DNA of 64,000 nt from NCBI GenBank assembly GCA_015183035.1, contig JACZZP010000001.1, positions 806,001 through 870,000 of the forward strand. Direction: 5' to 3'. Positions 42,901 to 54,600 of this stretch are shown here, in pieces; the stretch's first letter is position 1, and the number at the start of each line of letters is the position of its first letter. The notes beneath the pieces are model-generated. The model searched no databases and was not told the origin of the DNA. It worked only from the letters and a program-made list of their open reading frames with translations. The position numbers were made by a program, and so were the translations under genes. This stretch comes from Meloidogyne chitwoodi. Its lineage: Eukaryota; Nematoda; Chromadorea; Rhabditida; Meloidogynidae.

Positions 42901-43259
42901 AAAATAAATAAATAAATATTTTTTTTAATTTCTATTTTAAAATTAAAATTTTTTTAATTTTTTAAAAAATTCAGAAGAAAAAGCTTAAAATTTTTGATAT
43001 TATAAATGAACTTATATTAAATTAACAATTAAATTAACTTTAAATAAATTATTTAAAATTGTTTTCATTAAAACTGTCTACTCTGACAACACCTGAGTTC
43101 AGCAACATTATTTAAATTGTATAAAGAAGTTGGAAGAATATTATTAGTAGATTGTTGTGGGGGTGCTGCTGATTTATCTCCACCACCTTGGGAAGGAATA
43201 GAAGAACGATGTAAATGATGAGTAGTTGTAGGGGAAAGGGTATGGCCAAAATGGAACAT
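39998..43259 (-). CDS. TWK-type two-pore-domain potassium channel, GYGH in pore 1
   Basis: Minus-strand gene of about a dozen exons. The N-terminal exon (43093-43259) joins in phase to the exon at about 42540-42824 ([17 protein letters not shown], a poly-Gln run, then TM1 [20 protein letters not shown]). Pore 1: [13 protein letters not shown] (about 42080), with His where Asp is usual. TM2: [14 protein letters not shown] long Arg-rich linker (41690-41950) follows. TM3: [16 protein letters not shown]. Pore 2: [11 protein letters not shown] (about 40860). TM4: [19 protein letters not shown] long C-terminus ends at 39998. The start codon is uncertain: the frame is open upstream of 43259 but only with non-ATG codons. 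Confidence 0.85.
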
Positions 43260-46200
43260 TTGAGAGAGAAAGAAAAAAGAAGAACAGAATAAAATTAATA
43301 ATACGACATTTTTTAATTGAAAAAACACTTTAAGAAGAATTTTAAAATAAAATTATTTAAAAATAAAATAAATGAATATTTATTAAACAATGAAAGTTGA
43401 AGAGATTAAAATATTTAAAAAAATTATTTTGTCTAAATCAATTGGTTTTTTCTTCAATATTTATTACAAAAAAGGAAGAATTTTATTTTCTTATAGATTT
43501 TTGTGTTAAAGAGAGCGGCATCTCTATATCTTTAAGTGTAAAAGGAAAATCCCTAGAGGATCTCTGAGGTCAGACTTTTATATTTATTAGCCCAAAATTG
43601 AAAGGAAGCTTAAAAATGATACAAAAGAAAAGTCTGTTGATTAAAAATAGAAGGAAAAAGTTTCTTTTAATATTAATTTTAATAAATTTATTTAAAAAAT
43701 AATAATAATTGTATTATAACAAAGAAAGTATTACATAATTGGTTATTAATAAATTAAATAATTTAATACCTAAATATATTTATATTTTAAATTATAATTA
43801 GTACATATATTCATGTTTTTCCGGAAATATTTTTATAAAAGGTAAATTAATTTTATTTTATTTAAAATATTTTATTTATTAAAATGATTTAATATAATTA
43901 AAATAAAATAAAAAAAAAATTTAAATAAAATGAAAAAATAAAAGTAAATTTAAAAAAAAATTATTAAAATAATTTTTTTTATTTAAATATTTGTAGTATA
44001 TATTCTTTATTAATTTTTTATTAAAAATATTTATTTATTTAATATCTCTCCCTCTCTAACTCACCGGTACAATTTATGCGCGAATCTAGCTCTTGCAAAC
44101 ATTATTAAAAATTAATAATAATAAAAATACATTTTAATTTAAAAAGATATATTTTTACATATTTATTTAAAATATTTCGTTGTTATTTTATTCTTTTAAT
44201 AATTTAATTATTTTATTTTTATTTTTAAAGTTTCTTCTTTTAAATAAATATTTTCTTCTTTTAATTTTTATTTTTTTCTTATTTTTTGAGACTAAACCGC
44301 TGTTATATTTATTGCTTTTTAAATTTTTGTTCAATTTTTGTATAATTTTTTTGATAGTTTATAATATCTTTTTTATTTTTAGAATCATTTGTTGTTAATT
44401 TTGTTGCAATTTTAATTTTTTAATAAATTTAAGGCATCCAAAGAAGAAAAAAGTCAAAAAAAAAATAAACTTTTTTTTAAAAAAAGTTTGTTTCAAAAGG
44501 TAAATTAATATATCAAACACAAAAAGTAGCTATAAGTCCATTTTGTTGTTGGAGGAAGAATGGGCACAAAGCCAATTTGAAAATAACTGTTAAATTCCTT
44601 CTTTCTTTTTTTCATTTTCTTATTTTCAATTTCACACATTCCTCGGTCATTTTTACCGACAAAAACATCAAAAGTCGATTTTTTTGTTGTTGCACATTTT
44701 TAATGCTTCTTATTTGTATATATTACCCTTCTTCTTCTTCAGCCTCTCGTCAAATACCTTATTTTTCTGATGCAATTGTTAGTCTATAAAAGGAGATATT
44801 TATTTAAAAAGTAGACTGGCAGCTATCAAAACAGCTCTGCGTGCATTTTCAATTTTTCCCTCAAAATTTTTTTTCATTTGGTGCATGTCGTTGCTCGTTC
44901 CTCATTTACACTGTGGCCCAACAAATGGTTGCTTATTATTATTACCCTTATTTTTTAGTATTTTTATGGCATCTGCATTTTTTTGTCTGATTACCTGCTG
45001 TGAGGGAACATTCTTGAACGTTAAAAAATTATTAAAAAATAGTTGGATTTTAGAGTTTTATTGATAATTTTATTATTTTCAGATAAATTTTTTAATTTAT
45101 TTGAACAATAAAAAATAATTTTTTAAAGATTTTTTCTAATTTTTATTATTTTTGTTAAATATTTTTAAATATTAAAAAAATTAAAATATTCTAATAAATA
45201 TTATAATATCAAAAAAATTAGTTAAAAATATAATTTTTTACTTTGTGGAAACTTAGTAAAATGATATATAATTAGTAGTTATTTAAATATTTAATAATTT
45301 AATTAATGAATAAAATGATTAAAAGAAAAAAATAAAATGTTTAAAGTAAAATAATAAAAATAATTCTTGATAATTATATTTATAATCAAGAAAAGAAGAG
45401 TAGGGGACGATTCAGAGTAGCCGGTTGTTTTTGGCCATAACTTTTTTATTTCTTAACCGATCTGAATAGTTCTTTTATTAAACGATAGAATCCGATAAGC
45501 GGATAAATTTAACCAATTGGACCGATCCAATCAGATCACTCAACAAAAATTTATATCGCGATAAATTGGAAGGTCGTGATTTTCACGTTTTTTGGGCATA
45601 CCTTTTTTTAAAATCAACTGATCTGATGGTCAAATTAGTGAAAAGACTTCACTTTTCGAGCTCTTTCGAATGTCATAAAAATTATTTGAAAAGGTTTAAA
45701 ATGAAAAAAGTTATAGAGTTACTCTGAATCGGCCGACTCTGAATCGTCCTTTACCGAGAAAAGAAAATATTAAAATTTATTTTACGGAAAAATCAGAAAA
45801 TATTTTTAGAGAATATCAAAACTAATTATTTAATAATTCAGTACTTAATAATAATATTTTTTAGAAAGAATTGATAAAAAAAGTTACATTTTTGTCTCTA
45901 AAAAAGTTATAAAATTGTCATATAATATTTGGGAAGATATAACTAAATTTATTATTGGCATTTAAAAAATGAATAATGTGAAGAATTGCAACTGACACAT
46001 TTTTACTTTTTTATTTATTTATATAAATATATTTATTATTTTATATATATCCATCTTTTTATTTTTCTTTACTGCAATAATTAGGAATTAGGGAACGGCA
46101 CAGTTTAAATAATTAAATAAAATCTTTTTCTTATTGGAATATTTGTTCACAAACAAATTTAGTTTTTTAAAGATAAAGAAAAGATTCTTTTTTTAAATCC

Positions 46201-46500
46201 AGATGCTACCAAATCTCTAACAAAAAATAAATTCTTTTCTTCTTTTTGATAACAGGGTGGTCGGAACTGGACGAAAAAAGTACCAGAATTAAATATGGAA
46301 AGAAGTTTTTTTATAAATAAATTAAATATGCGAAGGCAAATGATGAGACAAATATTGAATATTAAAAAAATATAAAAATAAGCTTATTATTAAAAATTAA
46401 ATAATTTTTAAACCAGAATTATTATAAGCCTCTAATTAAATTTAAAGAAATACTTTTTAATAGAGAAGTAAATTTTTAAATAATTTAATATTAATATTAA
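43260..46500. other. Intergenic, 3.2 kb, one MITE
   Basis: Very A+T-rich. Apart from the MITE at 45403-45751, I see no gene. The Phe/Leu-rich frame at 44180-44398 and the frame at 44577-44789 look random. A pyrimidine-rich, less A+T-rich stretch at 44520-45010 has no recognisable content. Confidence 0.6.
45403..45751. mobile_element. MITE with GGACGATTCAGAGT inverted ends
   Basis: GGACGATTCAGAGT at 45405 is matched by ACTCTGAATCGTCC at 45736-45749. Weaker inverted similarity continues inward (CATAACTTTTTTAT against AAAAAAGTTATA). TA dinucleotides flank the ends. About 349 bp, no coding capacity, contains TTCGAGCTCTTTCGAATG. TA targeting suggests a Tc1/mariner-type transposase supplied in trans. 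Confidence 0.8.
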
Positions 46501-48060
46501 TTACCGGTTTTGATTTAATTGATGGTATTTATGATTATTTTTATAACAATTTTGTTTATTTTTTAAATATTCATCAAATAATATTAAATTAGATTTTTGT
46601 TGTTCTAAAGTATTAAAATCCATTAAAATAAATATGAGAACAAATAAAGATTTAATAAAAAAGTAGAGACAAATATTTAGTTCAAGAAATAACTGTGATT
46701 AAATAAATAAAAAAGAGAAATTATGAAAAAATAAATTTTTCTAAAATTAATTGACTGAGAGGAAAACAAAAAGTAAAATAAAAACAAAAAAAATTGTTAA
46801 AAAATTAAAAAAAAAATTCATGCTGAGTATCTAAATTAAATTTTTATAATAAAGTCAAATAAAAAAATAAATTTAAAAAAAAACAAAAATTCTAATTAAA
46901 ATATAAAAAATAGACAGAGGAAAAACAAAAAAAAATAATAAAATTATATTTATTTTTAAAAATTATATATATTTATTTTTGTATTATTTAGAATTAATTA
47001 ATTTGGCTCTACCTTAGGACATGCGTCAAATCAAAGTACTTATATATTATGCGTCTCAAAAATAAAAATTAGGCAAATACAAACCTTTCATTTGAGTCTA
47101 GGGCTTTTATAAGACGAACACTATCAGAAATTTTAATTGGAAGATTTGTAAATATATGAGGCCTTTCTATCTCCATTAAAACACACATCACTCTATCAGA
47201 ACCTTCTCAAGCTCCTCTTCCTTTATTAGAACCTTTATCTCTATTAGAACCTCTCTCTCTATTAGAGACTCAAATATTGTTTTTGGGACGCATATACTTT
47301 GAAGGGACTCATGTACTAAGGTAGAGCAATTAATTAATTAATTTATTTTTAATTAATTAAAAAATACCTTTGTTTCATTTTTACAATATCACTATCATCT
47401 AAACGAGCAGAGGCACGTAATCTTTGAGTAAATTTAGATTGAATTGTTAGATTTTCTAATTGTAAAGGCATCATTCCCCCACCAATTATATTTTGCTCTT
47501 TTTTCTTTTTTTCATGGCAACGGACCTTTGCACCACCTCTTCCACTTTTAATACTTCTATTAGATCGACTTGGCCCTCTACTTGAAGGAAAATTGCCTAA
47601 AAACAAAATAAACCAATAAAATAATAATTGGATAAAATTACTATATAAGCAATTATAATTTTTAAATAAAATTTATAAAAAAGGAATTTAAAGGGAAAAA
47701 ATGTTTTAGTTAGATGCAAAAAATATTAATAAAAAATAATGTTAAAATATTTATTTAAATTTATTTTAAATTAAAATTCTCTTATATTTAAATTAAAAAA
47801 CCTCCATTTTGCCGTTCAGTAACAAGATGTAATTGTAAAGGTACAAATGCTGAAGTTGATTGTGAAATTTGTTGTGATGTTAAAGACTCAAAATTACCAG
47901 AAATACTTTTTGGTACTTTACTAAATAATGAAGAAGAAGAAGATTGAGGTATTGAATATAATAATTGTTGATTATTATTATTATTATTTAATGAATAAGA
48001 TGCCCCAGTAATTGTTGATGCTGTTGTTGAACCAGTAGATGTTGAATTATGCATTACCAT
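46501..48060 (-). CDS. Unrecognised Ser/Asn-rich protein, tentative gene
   Basis: Likely exons on the minus strand: about 47801-48060 (Ser/Thr/Asn-rich, with polyAsn and SIPQSSSSSLFSKVPKS) and about 47371-47597 (SSRGPSRSNRSIKSGRGGAK, later RLRASARLDDSDIVKMKQR). The splice between these two is in phase with a TTTTAG acceptor. A third open stretch, 46501-46623 (MDFNTLEQQKSNLILFDEYL...), may be the last exon or a separate small gene; no clean acceptor connects it. The second intron would contain the 47006-47327 MITE. No domain recognised. Confidence 0.45.
47006..47327. mobile_element. MITE with GCTCTACCTTAG inverted ends
   Basis: GCTCTACCTTAGGACATGCGTC on the left pairs with GACTCATGTACTAAGGTAGAGC on the right as an imperfect TIR of about 60 bp. 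The interior has a short tandem array of CTCTATTAGAACCT-like units (47190-47270). Flanks are TTAATTAATT-type, so the target duplication cannot be defined. Confidence 0.75.
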
Positions 48061-50245
48061 TATTTTTTTTAATCACCTCAATTTTTTAAATTAATGAAAT
48101 AATTAAAAAAAACTTAAAACGAAGCATTGTTTAACTTTTAAAAAATTTAGAAAACAAATATACCTAATTTTAAAATAATTAAAAAAAGAGAATCTCTATT
48201 AGTATTTTTAATAAATTATGTTAGAATATATTTTATTTTTCTAAAAATTAAAAAACATTAGAAAAAAACTATAAAATAATTATTAAAATAAATTCATTAA
48301 ACTTTTATTTTTTTAAAAATAATTAAGAAGCAAGCCTTAATTATTTAAATAATATTTTTAGTCAAATATATATTATTAAATAAATAATTAAAATAAAATT
48401 GTGTAAATTAATTATTTAAAAATATTGTTATAATTTAATAAAATAAATTTAAAATATTAAAGTTGACTTTAAATGTCCAAAAAATATATATATAATAAAT
48501 ATTTAGTTTATAAAAATATTAGATGGATTGGTCTCCTCCCTACTCTTCATTCAAAAAATATATTCTTAAACTTTTTCTTTTTTTATTCTTCTCCCTCTTA
48601 AAATAAAATAAATACCCTACTTCAGTGCAACTTTTATTTTCTTTTATTGCCAACTTTTTTTCTTTTTTCTTTTTTTAGCAAAAAAAAGTTTTATTTTATT
48701 TTATAGTAGCAAAAATTTCTTCCTTTTTTGAAACACTCCCTGAAGACTATGAATGAAGTTAGAAGAGTAATATTGAGGCAAAGGGCATTTTTAAAAGTTA
48801 AAAAGCGTCAATGCGAAAAGAATTTTAAAAATATAAAAGAGAAAAAAAAAGAGATTATTTTTGGAATTATCAGATTTTAGATTATTTATTGTGAAGTTAT
48901 CTTTCTCTTTTTAAATATTTTTATATAATATTAGTTTTACTTTTAAATCTTTCGTCACTCTTTAAAAATATATTATTTGAAAATTTTTAAAAAACAAAAT
49001 TCCTTTTATTAAAAAAAACAATTTTTAATTGTTTATAGGACATTCATATAAATAATACAGCAAAAAAAGAATCTTTTGCTGTAGAATAAAAATAATTGTG
49101 TAACAAAAAATAAATTAAAAAATAAACAATTAATTTAATTATTAATTAAATTATAATATTTTTTTAATTATTAATTTTAATTTTTGCAAAAAAAAAAAAA
49201 AATTAAATAAAAAAATTAAAATGTTTAAATGCTTTAATATTGGTAAAAAAGAAAAAAATAATTTTGTTAAAGACATTGTTTGGTGACCTAATGTGCTGTT
49301 TTTTTCTGTTCCTTAGAGAGCACAATTAAAAATTTAAATAAATAAAATATTTTATTTATTTTTTGCCTTTAACTGAATTAAAAGAAAAAATTATAAAATT
49401 ATTTATTTTTATAAAATATATATAGATATTTAAATAATAAAATAAAATATATTTGATTTATTAGAAGAATATTTATTGACATTAAAATCGAATTTTGTGA
49501 ATATTAATTAAATTTATTAAAATAATTTTTATATTTTTATTAAAAATCATTCTTAAGTACATTGCTTAATTTTATTTAAAATTTAAATACATATTATATA
49601 CTTATATTAGGTCGCGTCATAGCTTGTAACTCGGTCCAACCCGGAATTCGAATTTCTACATTTTCAAAAAACCGTATTTTTGACTAGTGAGTATAGGTGA
49701 AATTCCGATTTTCCACCCTTCTAATAGTACTTTCGAAGAGCTTTCGAATGATATATAACTTGTCGACCAATTCGAGAAATTTTTCGAGAAAATAATTTTT
49801 TTATCAAGTTTGACCCTTTCGACATTTTCGACCATACCTTTAGACCTATAGAACCAAAAAATTTCAGATTTTGGGCTTTATTAGAAAACACCTAAACAAA
49901 ATCATAAATAAAATTTCACATTTCTATGTTCAAATTTGGAAATTCTATAAAAAAAAGAAGAAAGCGACACTAATTATGACGCGATTTAATATTTAATTTA
50001 ATTATTTTTTTTATTTTTTAATAAAGATATTAAAAATCTTAGTAATATATAAAATAATAAAATAAACTGAATATTATTATTATTTGTTTATTTTCTTCAA
50101 TTTTATTTACGTTGATATTTTTTTATAAAAAATAAAAATTTTAATAATAAAAATAATATTTTATATGTTATTTCCTTAAATATTTCTAATATATAAATGA
50201 GTGATAAAATATCAATTTTTATCAAATTATATTTAAAAAATTAAA
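48061..50245. other. Intergenic, 2.2 kb, one MITE
   Basis: A+T-rich spacer with homopolymer runs (for example an A13-like run near 49190). No gene is seen. The MITE at 49610-49986 is the only defined feature. Confidence 0.6.
49610..49986. mobile_element. MITE with TCGCGTCATA inverted ends
   Basis: TCGCGTCATA near 49612 is matched by TATGACGCGA at 49975-49984, with TA on both sides. As in the 45.4-kb MITE, the element starts GG and ends TT next to the TA. About 377 bp; includes TTCGAAGAGCTTTCGAATG. No coding capacity. Confidence 0.75.
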
Positions 50246-51063
50246 ATGCAAATATTTCAAATAATATCTTTTATTTTAATAATTTCTATTGTTAAAGCTT
50301 TTGTTGATAATAAATGTATAAATTGTATTTGTCATCGTGAATCTAATTGTAGAAATCTTCCTTGCAAGTGGGATGATGATGCTGTTAGTTGCGGATATTT
50401 TCAGGTTGTTAAAATTAAAAAATTAGGTATTTTAGCCCCTATATACTCTTTGGAATTAATCTTTAAAAAATTCTAAAATATAACTTTTCTAAATTTTTAT
50501 TAAAATATTATTTGTGATTTAATAATTTGTTTTAATTAAAAATTTAAATAAAGACAAGCAAAATTAAATACAAGAAAACAAGTAGAACTAGAAAAAGTAG
50601 CAAAACAATTTTCTTGGCTTAGGAAAAACTAAAAAAAAATCAGAAAAACATATATGTATAATTAATAAAAATTAAAATATTATATAAAATGACATTTATG
50701 GATATAAACTTATTAATTATATTATATAAGTAAAGTCAACTTTTAAAGATTAAACTTATTTACTTTATTGATTGCGGAGCTCCAGGCCGTAGACCAAATG
50801 AAAATATGGAAAGTGCATGGAAACGTTGTGCCTTAAACTACAATTGTTCTCTTCAATGCATGAAAGTTTGTTATAATTTAATTTAAATTAAATTATTTTT
50901 TAAGAATTTTATAAATCGTTATCAACATCTTTGTAATAAACCAAGAATGAGTGCTTGTGAAAAAGTGTCTCGACAGCACAATGGAGGACCACGTGGATGT
51001 GATTTACCAAGAACTAATGTATATTGGCAAGCTGTGAGCAAATGCTATAATAGTGGAAAATAA
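50246..51063 (+). CDS. Invertebrate-type lysozyme (destabilase family)
   Basis: Exons 50246-50404, 50749-50865 and 50905-51063: 144 residues. Signal peptide MQIFQIISFILIISIVKAF. The domain follows the i-type pattern: CINCICHRESNCRNLPCKW, then AVSCGYFQ, IDCG, NGGPRGCDL and YWQAVSKC. The Glu in CHRES and the Asp in CKWD correspond to the two catalytic residues of i-type lysozymes, so muramidase activity is plausible. About 12 Cys support a disulfide-rich secreted enzyme. Nematodes use such proteins in digestion and defence against bacteria. Confidence 0.93.
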
Positions 51064-51624
51064 ATAAAATAAAATCTAAAAAAATGTTTGGCATTGTGTT
51101 TATATTTTTAAAAATTGAAACAATGATTTTTATTAATTAATGTTAAATTAATAAAATTTAATTATTTTTGTTAAGAAATAAAAAAGTTATTATTATTTTA
51201 ATTTAAATTGTGAAATTTTTTGATAATTAAAATTAAATAATACATATTTATTTAAATTTATTATAAATACATTTATTATTGCACAAATATTTGATTTTTT
51301 TTGAAGGATTGAATTGGGGCTTTTTTAAAAAAATATTTTTAAATAACATTAAATTACAGGAGAATAAGGAAAAAAGAGAAGAATTTGGAGTGTTAGTGGG
51401 ATAACACAGTAAAAATTCAAAAAAGTTTTATTAATGCTTCAGTTTTGCTAATTTTTAATTGAAGCATTTTATTTACAATTTTTTGAAATTGAAGCATTTG
51501 CTTCAATTTTTTGAAGCAAAACTTTGCTAATAATATTAATTTTTTCTAAAACATATAAATACACCTAAATACACTAAAAAACAAACAATTTTCTTAATAT
51601 TTGATTCCTTCGTTTCATTGTCAA
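51064..51624. other. Intergenic with repeated TTGAAGCA motifs
   Basis: 561 bp between the 3' ends of the lysozyme and GRL genes. From 51430 it holds several copies of (T)GAAGCA(T/A) in both orientations, including ATTGAAGCATTTGCTTCAAT, a palindrome. No gene. Confidence 0.65.
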
Positions 51625-54600
51625 TTAATGTTCGAAAGCAAAACAAATAATGTCTGCTACCTTGTGCTCGCAAAATATTCTTGTGTTGGCCAAATAGGAG
51701 AAATCAGCTATATAAGAATATTTTAAAATCATTTAAAATTTATTTAAAATTTAAAATATATATGCCTGTACTGCAGACAACATCAAAAGAAGAGCCAAAA
51801 TGTTCTCGAGCATTTTTAGCAATTGCTCTTTTTGAAGTTGCCGTGCTTTCCGCTATGCTCTATAAAAATTTATGTGTTTAATTTAATGAAAAAAAGCATA
51901 TTTGTTCCACTTTTTGAAATTGAAACATTCTTGCTTCAGTTTTTTAAACTTAAAGTTGCTAATAAACTCAACAACTAACAAAATATTTGTTAACCTTTTC
52001 CATAATTTTTCTCAATTCCTCATTATTGCATTTAGAGTCAACAGTCACTGTTTTTGCTGCAAATTGCGCGTTGTCATAATTTTGTGGTGAACGTCTTCTA
52101 TAACCGCCCTTTTGTACTTCTGCTTCAGGAACAGATGGGGCTGGTTGTTGACCGCCTTTAAAAAGTTAATTTTAATTTATTTAAATATTTTAATAGTTAA
52201 TGGGACACCCAATTTAGTAAAATATATTTGAATATTTCTCCAAAATTCACCGGGAAATTCCATGATTGTGAATTTGATTTTGAGATCCGGATTTCCTGAA
52301 AATTCCCAATTTCCTGCTCTATCTTATAACACCTAATTCCCACCATATGAGGAAGCTGGTGCTGCTGGCGCTGGAGCAGCTCCTCCTTCAGAAGTTGCTG
52401 GTGCTGCTGCAGAAGATTCTGAGCCTAAAATAAATTAAATTTCAAAAAATGGATATATAAAAGCCAAACCAGCATTATAACTAGGTGCTGCAGCAGGTTC
52501 TGGGGCTGCTGGAACTTCTGGTGCCGAAGGCGCTGGAGCTTCTGCTGGAGCAGAGGATTCTGATGCTAAGGAAAAAATAGAAAAAACCAATCAAGAAAAA
52601 CCAGCATTGTAGCTAGATGCAGGAGCTGGCTCTGGTGCTGCGGGACTCTCTGCCGGAGCTGGTGCTGGAGCAGCAACTGCATTGTTACTGTAGCTTGGAG
52701 CTGCTTCTTCAGCGTGCTCTAAAAATAAAAAAGTTGAATTAAAGAAATTATTAAATTAGTGAAGCAAATTGTTAAAAATGAAGAAAATTAAAGCATGAAT
52801 ATAAAATGATTTAAACAATTAAAATAAAAAATAGTGAAGCAAAATTTGAAAAGTAAAGAAGGATTATAAAACTGAAACAAATGTAAAAAGTAAAGCAAAC
52901 AAAAATGAAGCAAAAATAATATTTTACCCTCAACTGCAGGTTGTTCAGCTGCAGGCTGTTCAGCTGCGGGCTGTTCAGCTGCGGGCTGTTCAGCTGATCC
53001 TTCACCAGCATTATAACCAGCAGATGCTGGTGCTTCAGGAGCAGAAGTTTCTGCTTCTTTTAGGATAATATCAAATTATTTTAGGAATCATTAATTAAAA
53101 ATTTTTTCTCTTTACCCTCTGAAGATTCTGCTGCTGGCGCCGCAGCTGGAGCAGCTTCAGTTTCATGTTGATAATCATTATTTCCTGCTGCCGCTCCTCC
53201 ACTGCTTCCACCACTTTCATAACCTCCTGCTGCTGGAGGTGGGGCAGGTGGTTGTTGATGTGTTTCTTCAACTTGATTTGGTTGTTGAACTTCTTGTTGA
53301 TGAGGGGATTCTGGGACTTCTTGAGGAGCTAAATATTAATTAAATATTTTTGTATTTTTACGAATATATTTTTATTATTTTTTTCGTATTTTTAGCATAC
53401 TTTTTAAAATATTTATTTTTCTACATATATGTAGGTATGTCCTCAATTCAGCACATCTCTCGCCTAATTTGTTATTTAAAAAATTAATTCTGTTTTAGCT
53501 AACGTTTTTTTTTTATATTTTTAATTGTTAAAAAAATTTTACTTTTATAAAATAGAGAAATATAATAAAAAAATTAAATAAATAAAAGAGAAAATTTATG
53601 TATTTTAAAATAAAATTAAAGAGATGCTTCATGTTTTGAAATTAATTCTTAATTTAATGCTTCAAATTTTTAAATTGAAGCATTTTTAAAATTTTATAAT
53701 AACCAATATACTTTCAAAAAATATTTATATTTATTTTTTTTAATTAATTTCTGCTATAATATAATAATTAAAAAGAGACCCGTTTTTTCTTAAAAAATCT
53801 TTGAAGAAGAGAAGTACGCGGGAAAGTGAGCAAAGACAAGAAAAAAATGCTATAAAACTCCGATTAAAAAAATATGAGAATCTTCATCCCTTTTTGATTT
53901 GGAAAATAAAAAGAACTGAAACAAGTAAGAAAATTAAAGAGAAAAACGAGATTTTATTTGTTTTCTTTTCAATTTTCAGATTAAATCCTAACTTATTTTT
54001 CTAGTTTCCAATAAACCTTGTTATGCATAAATTGCCGCGCAATTACGCAGCAATTAAAAAAAATAATATCAAAAAATGTGAAGGATGCTTAAAGAGATGA
54101 GAGATTTGTCCTGAGGGGATTAATTGTACATATTAGATTAATTTTTGTATTGAATGACATGTTTTGAGAAAAAATTTGGATAAATTTTCAAAGGAAATAA
54201 ATGATGAATTTTACGAAGGTCTTAGATTTTTAATGAATTGATAGAGTGATGAATTTTCACCTCTCTAGTTTACTCACCTTGATTATAGGATTCTTGATGT
54301 GTCTGTGGTGCATAGGGTAATGGTTCTGGTTGAGCATGTGGAGGTTGTTCTGGTCCTGCTGGTTGTACTGAATGACCCCCATCTCCACCGGATACTTGAT
54401 AAGATCCTCCGCCGCTTGGAGAGCCCCCTCCACAACCTTTATACAATTTTAATTAAATAAAGTTCTACAACCTCTGAGAACAAAATTAAGAATATAAATA
54501 CAGACCTCCTCCCCCACTACCACCACTACTACTGCATCCCGCGCTGCTACTTCCACTACCGGTACTGGAGCATCCTCCACTGCCTCCACCGCCACTACCT

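Noticed and set aside
43260..43328. Signal-peptide-like N-terminal extension of the second TWK gene
   Set aside because: The frame begins with GTG and no ATG lies upstream in frame, so the hydrophobic stretch is probably untranslated.
44180..44789. Two plus-strand frames upstream of the TWK gene
   Set aside because: Low-complexity hydrophobic translations of A+T-rich DNA; no splice context or domain.
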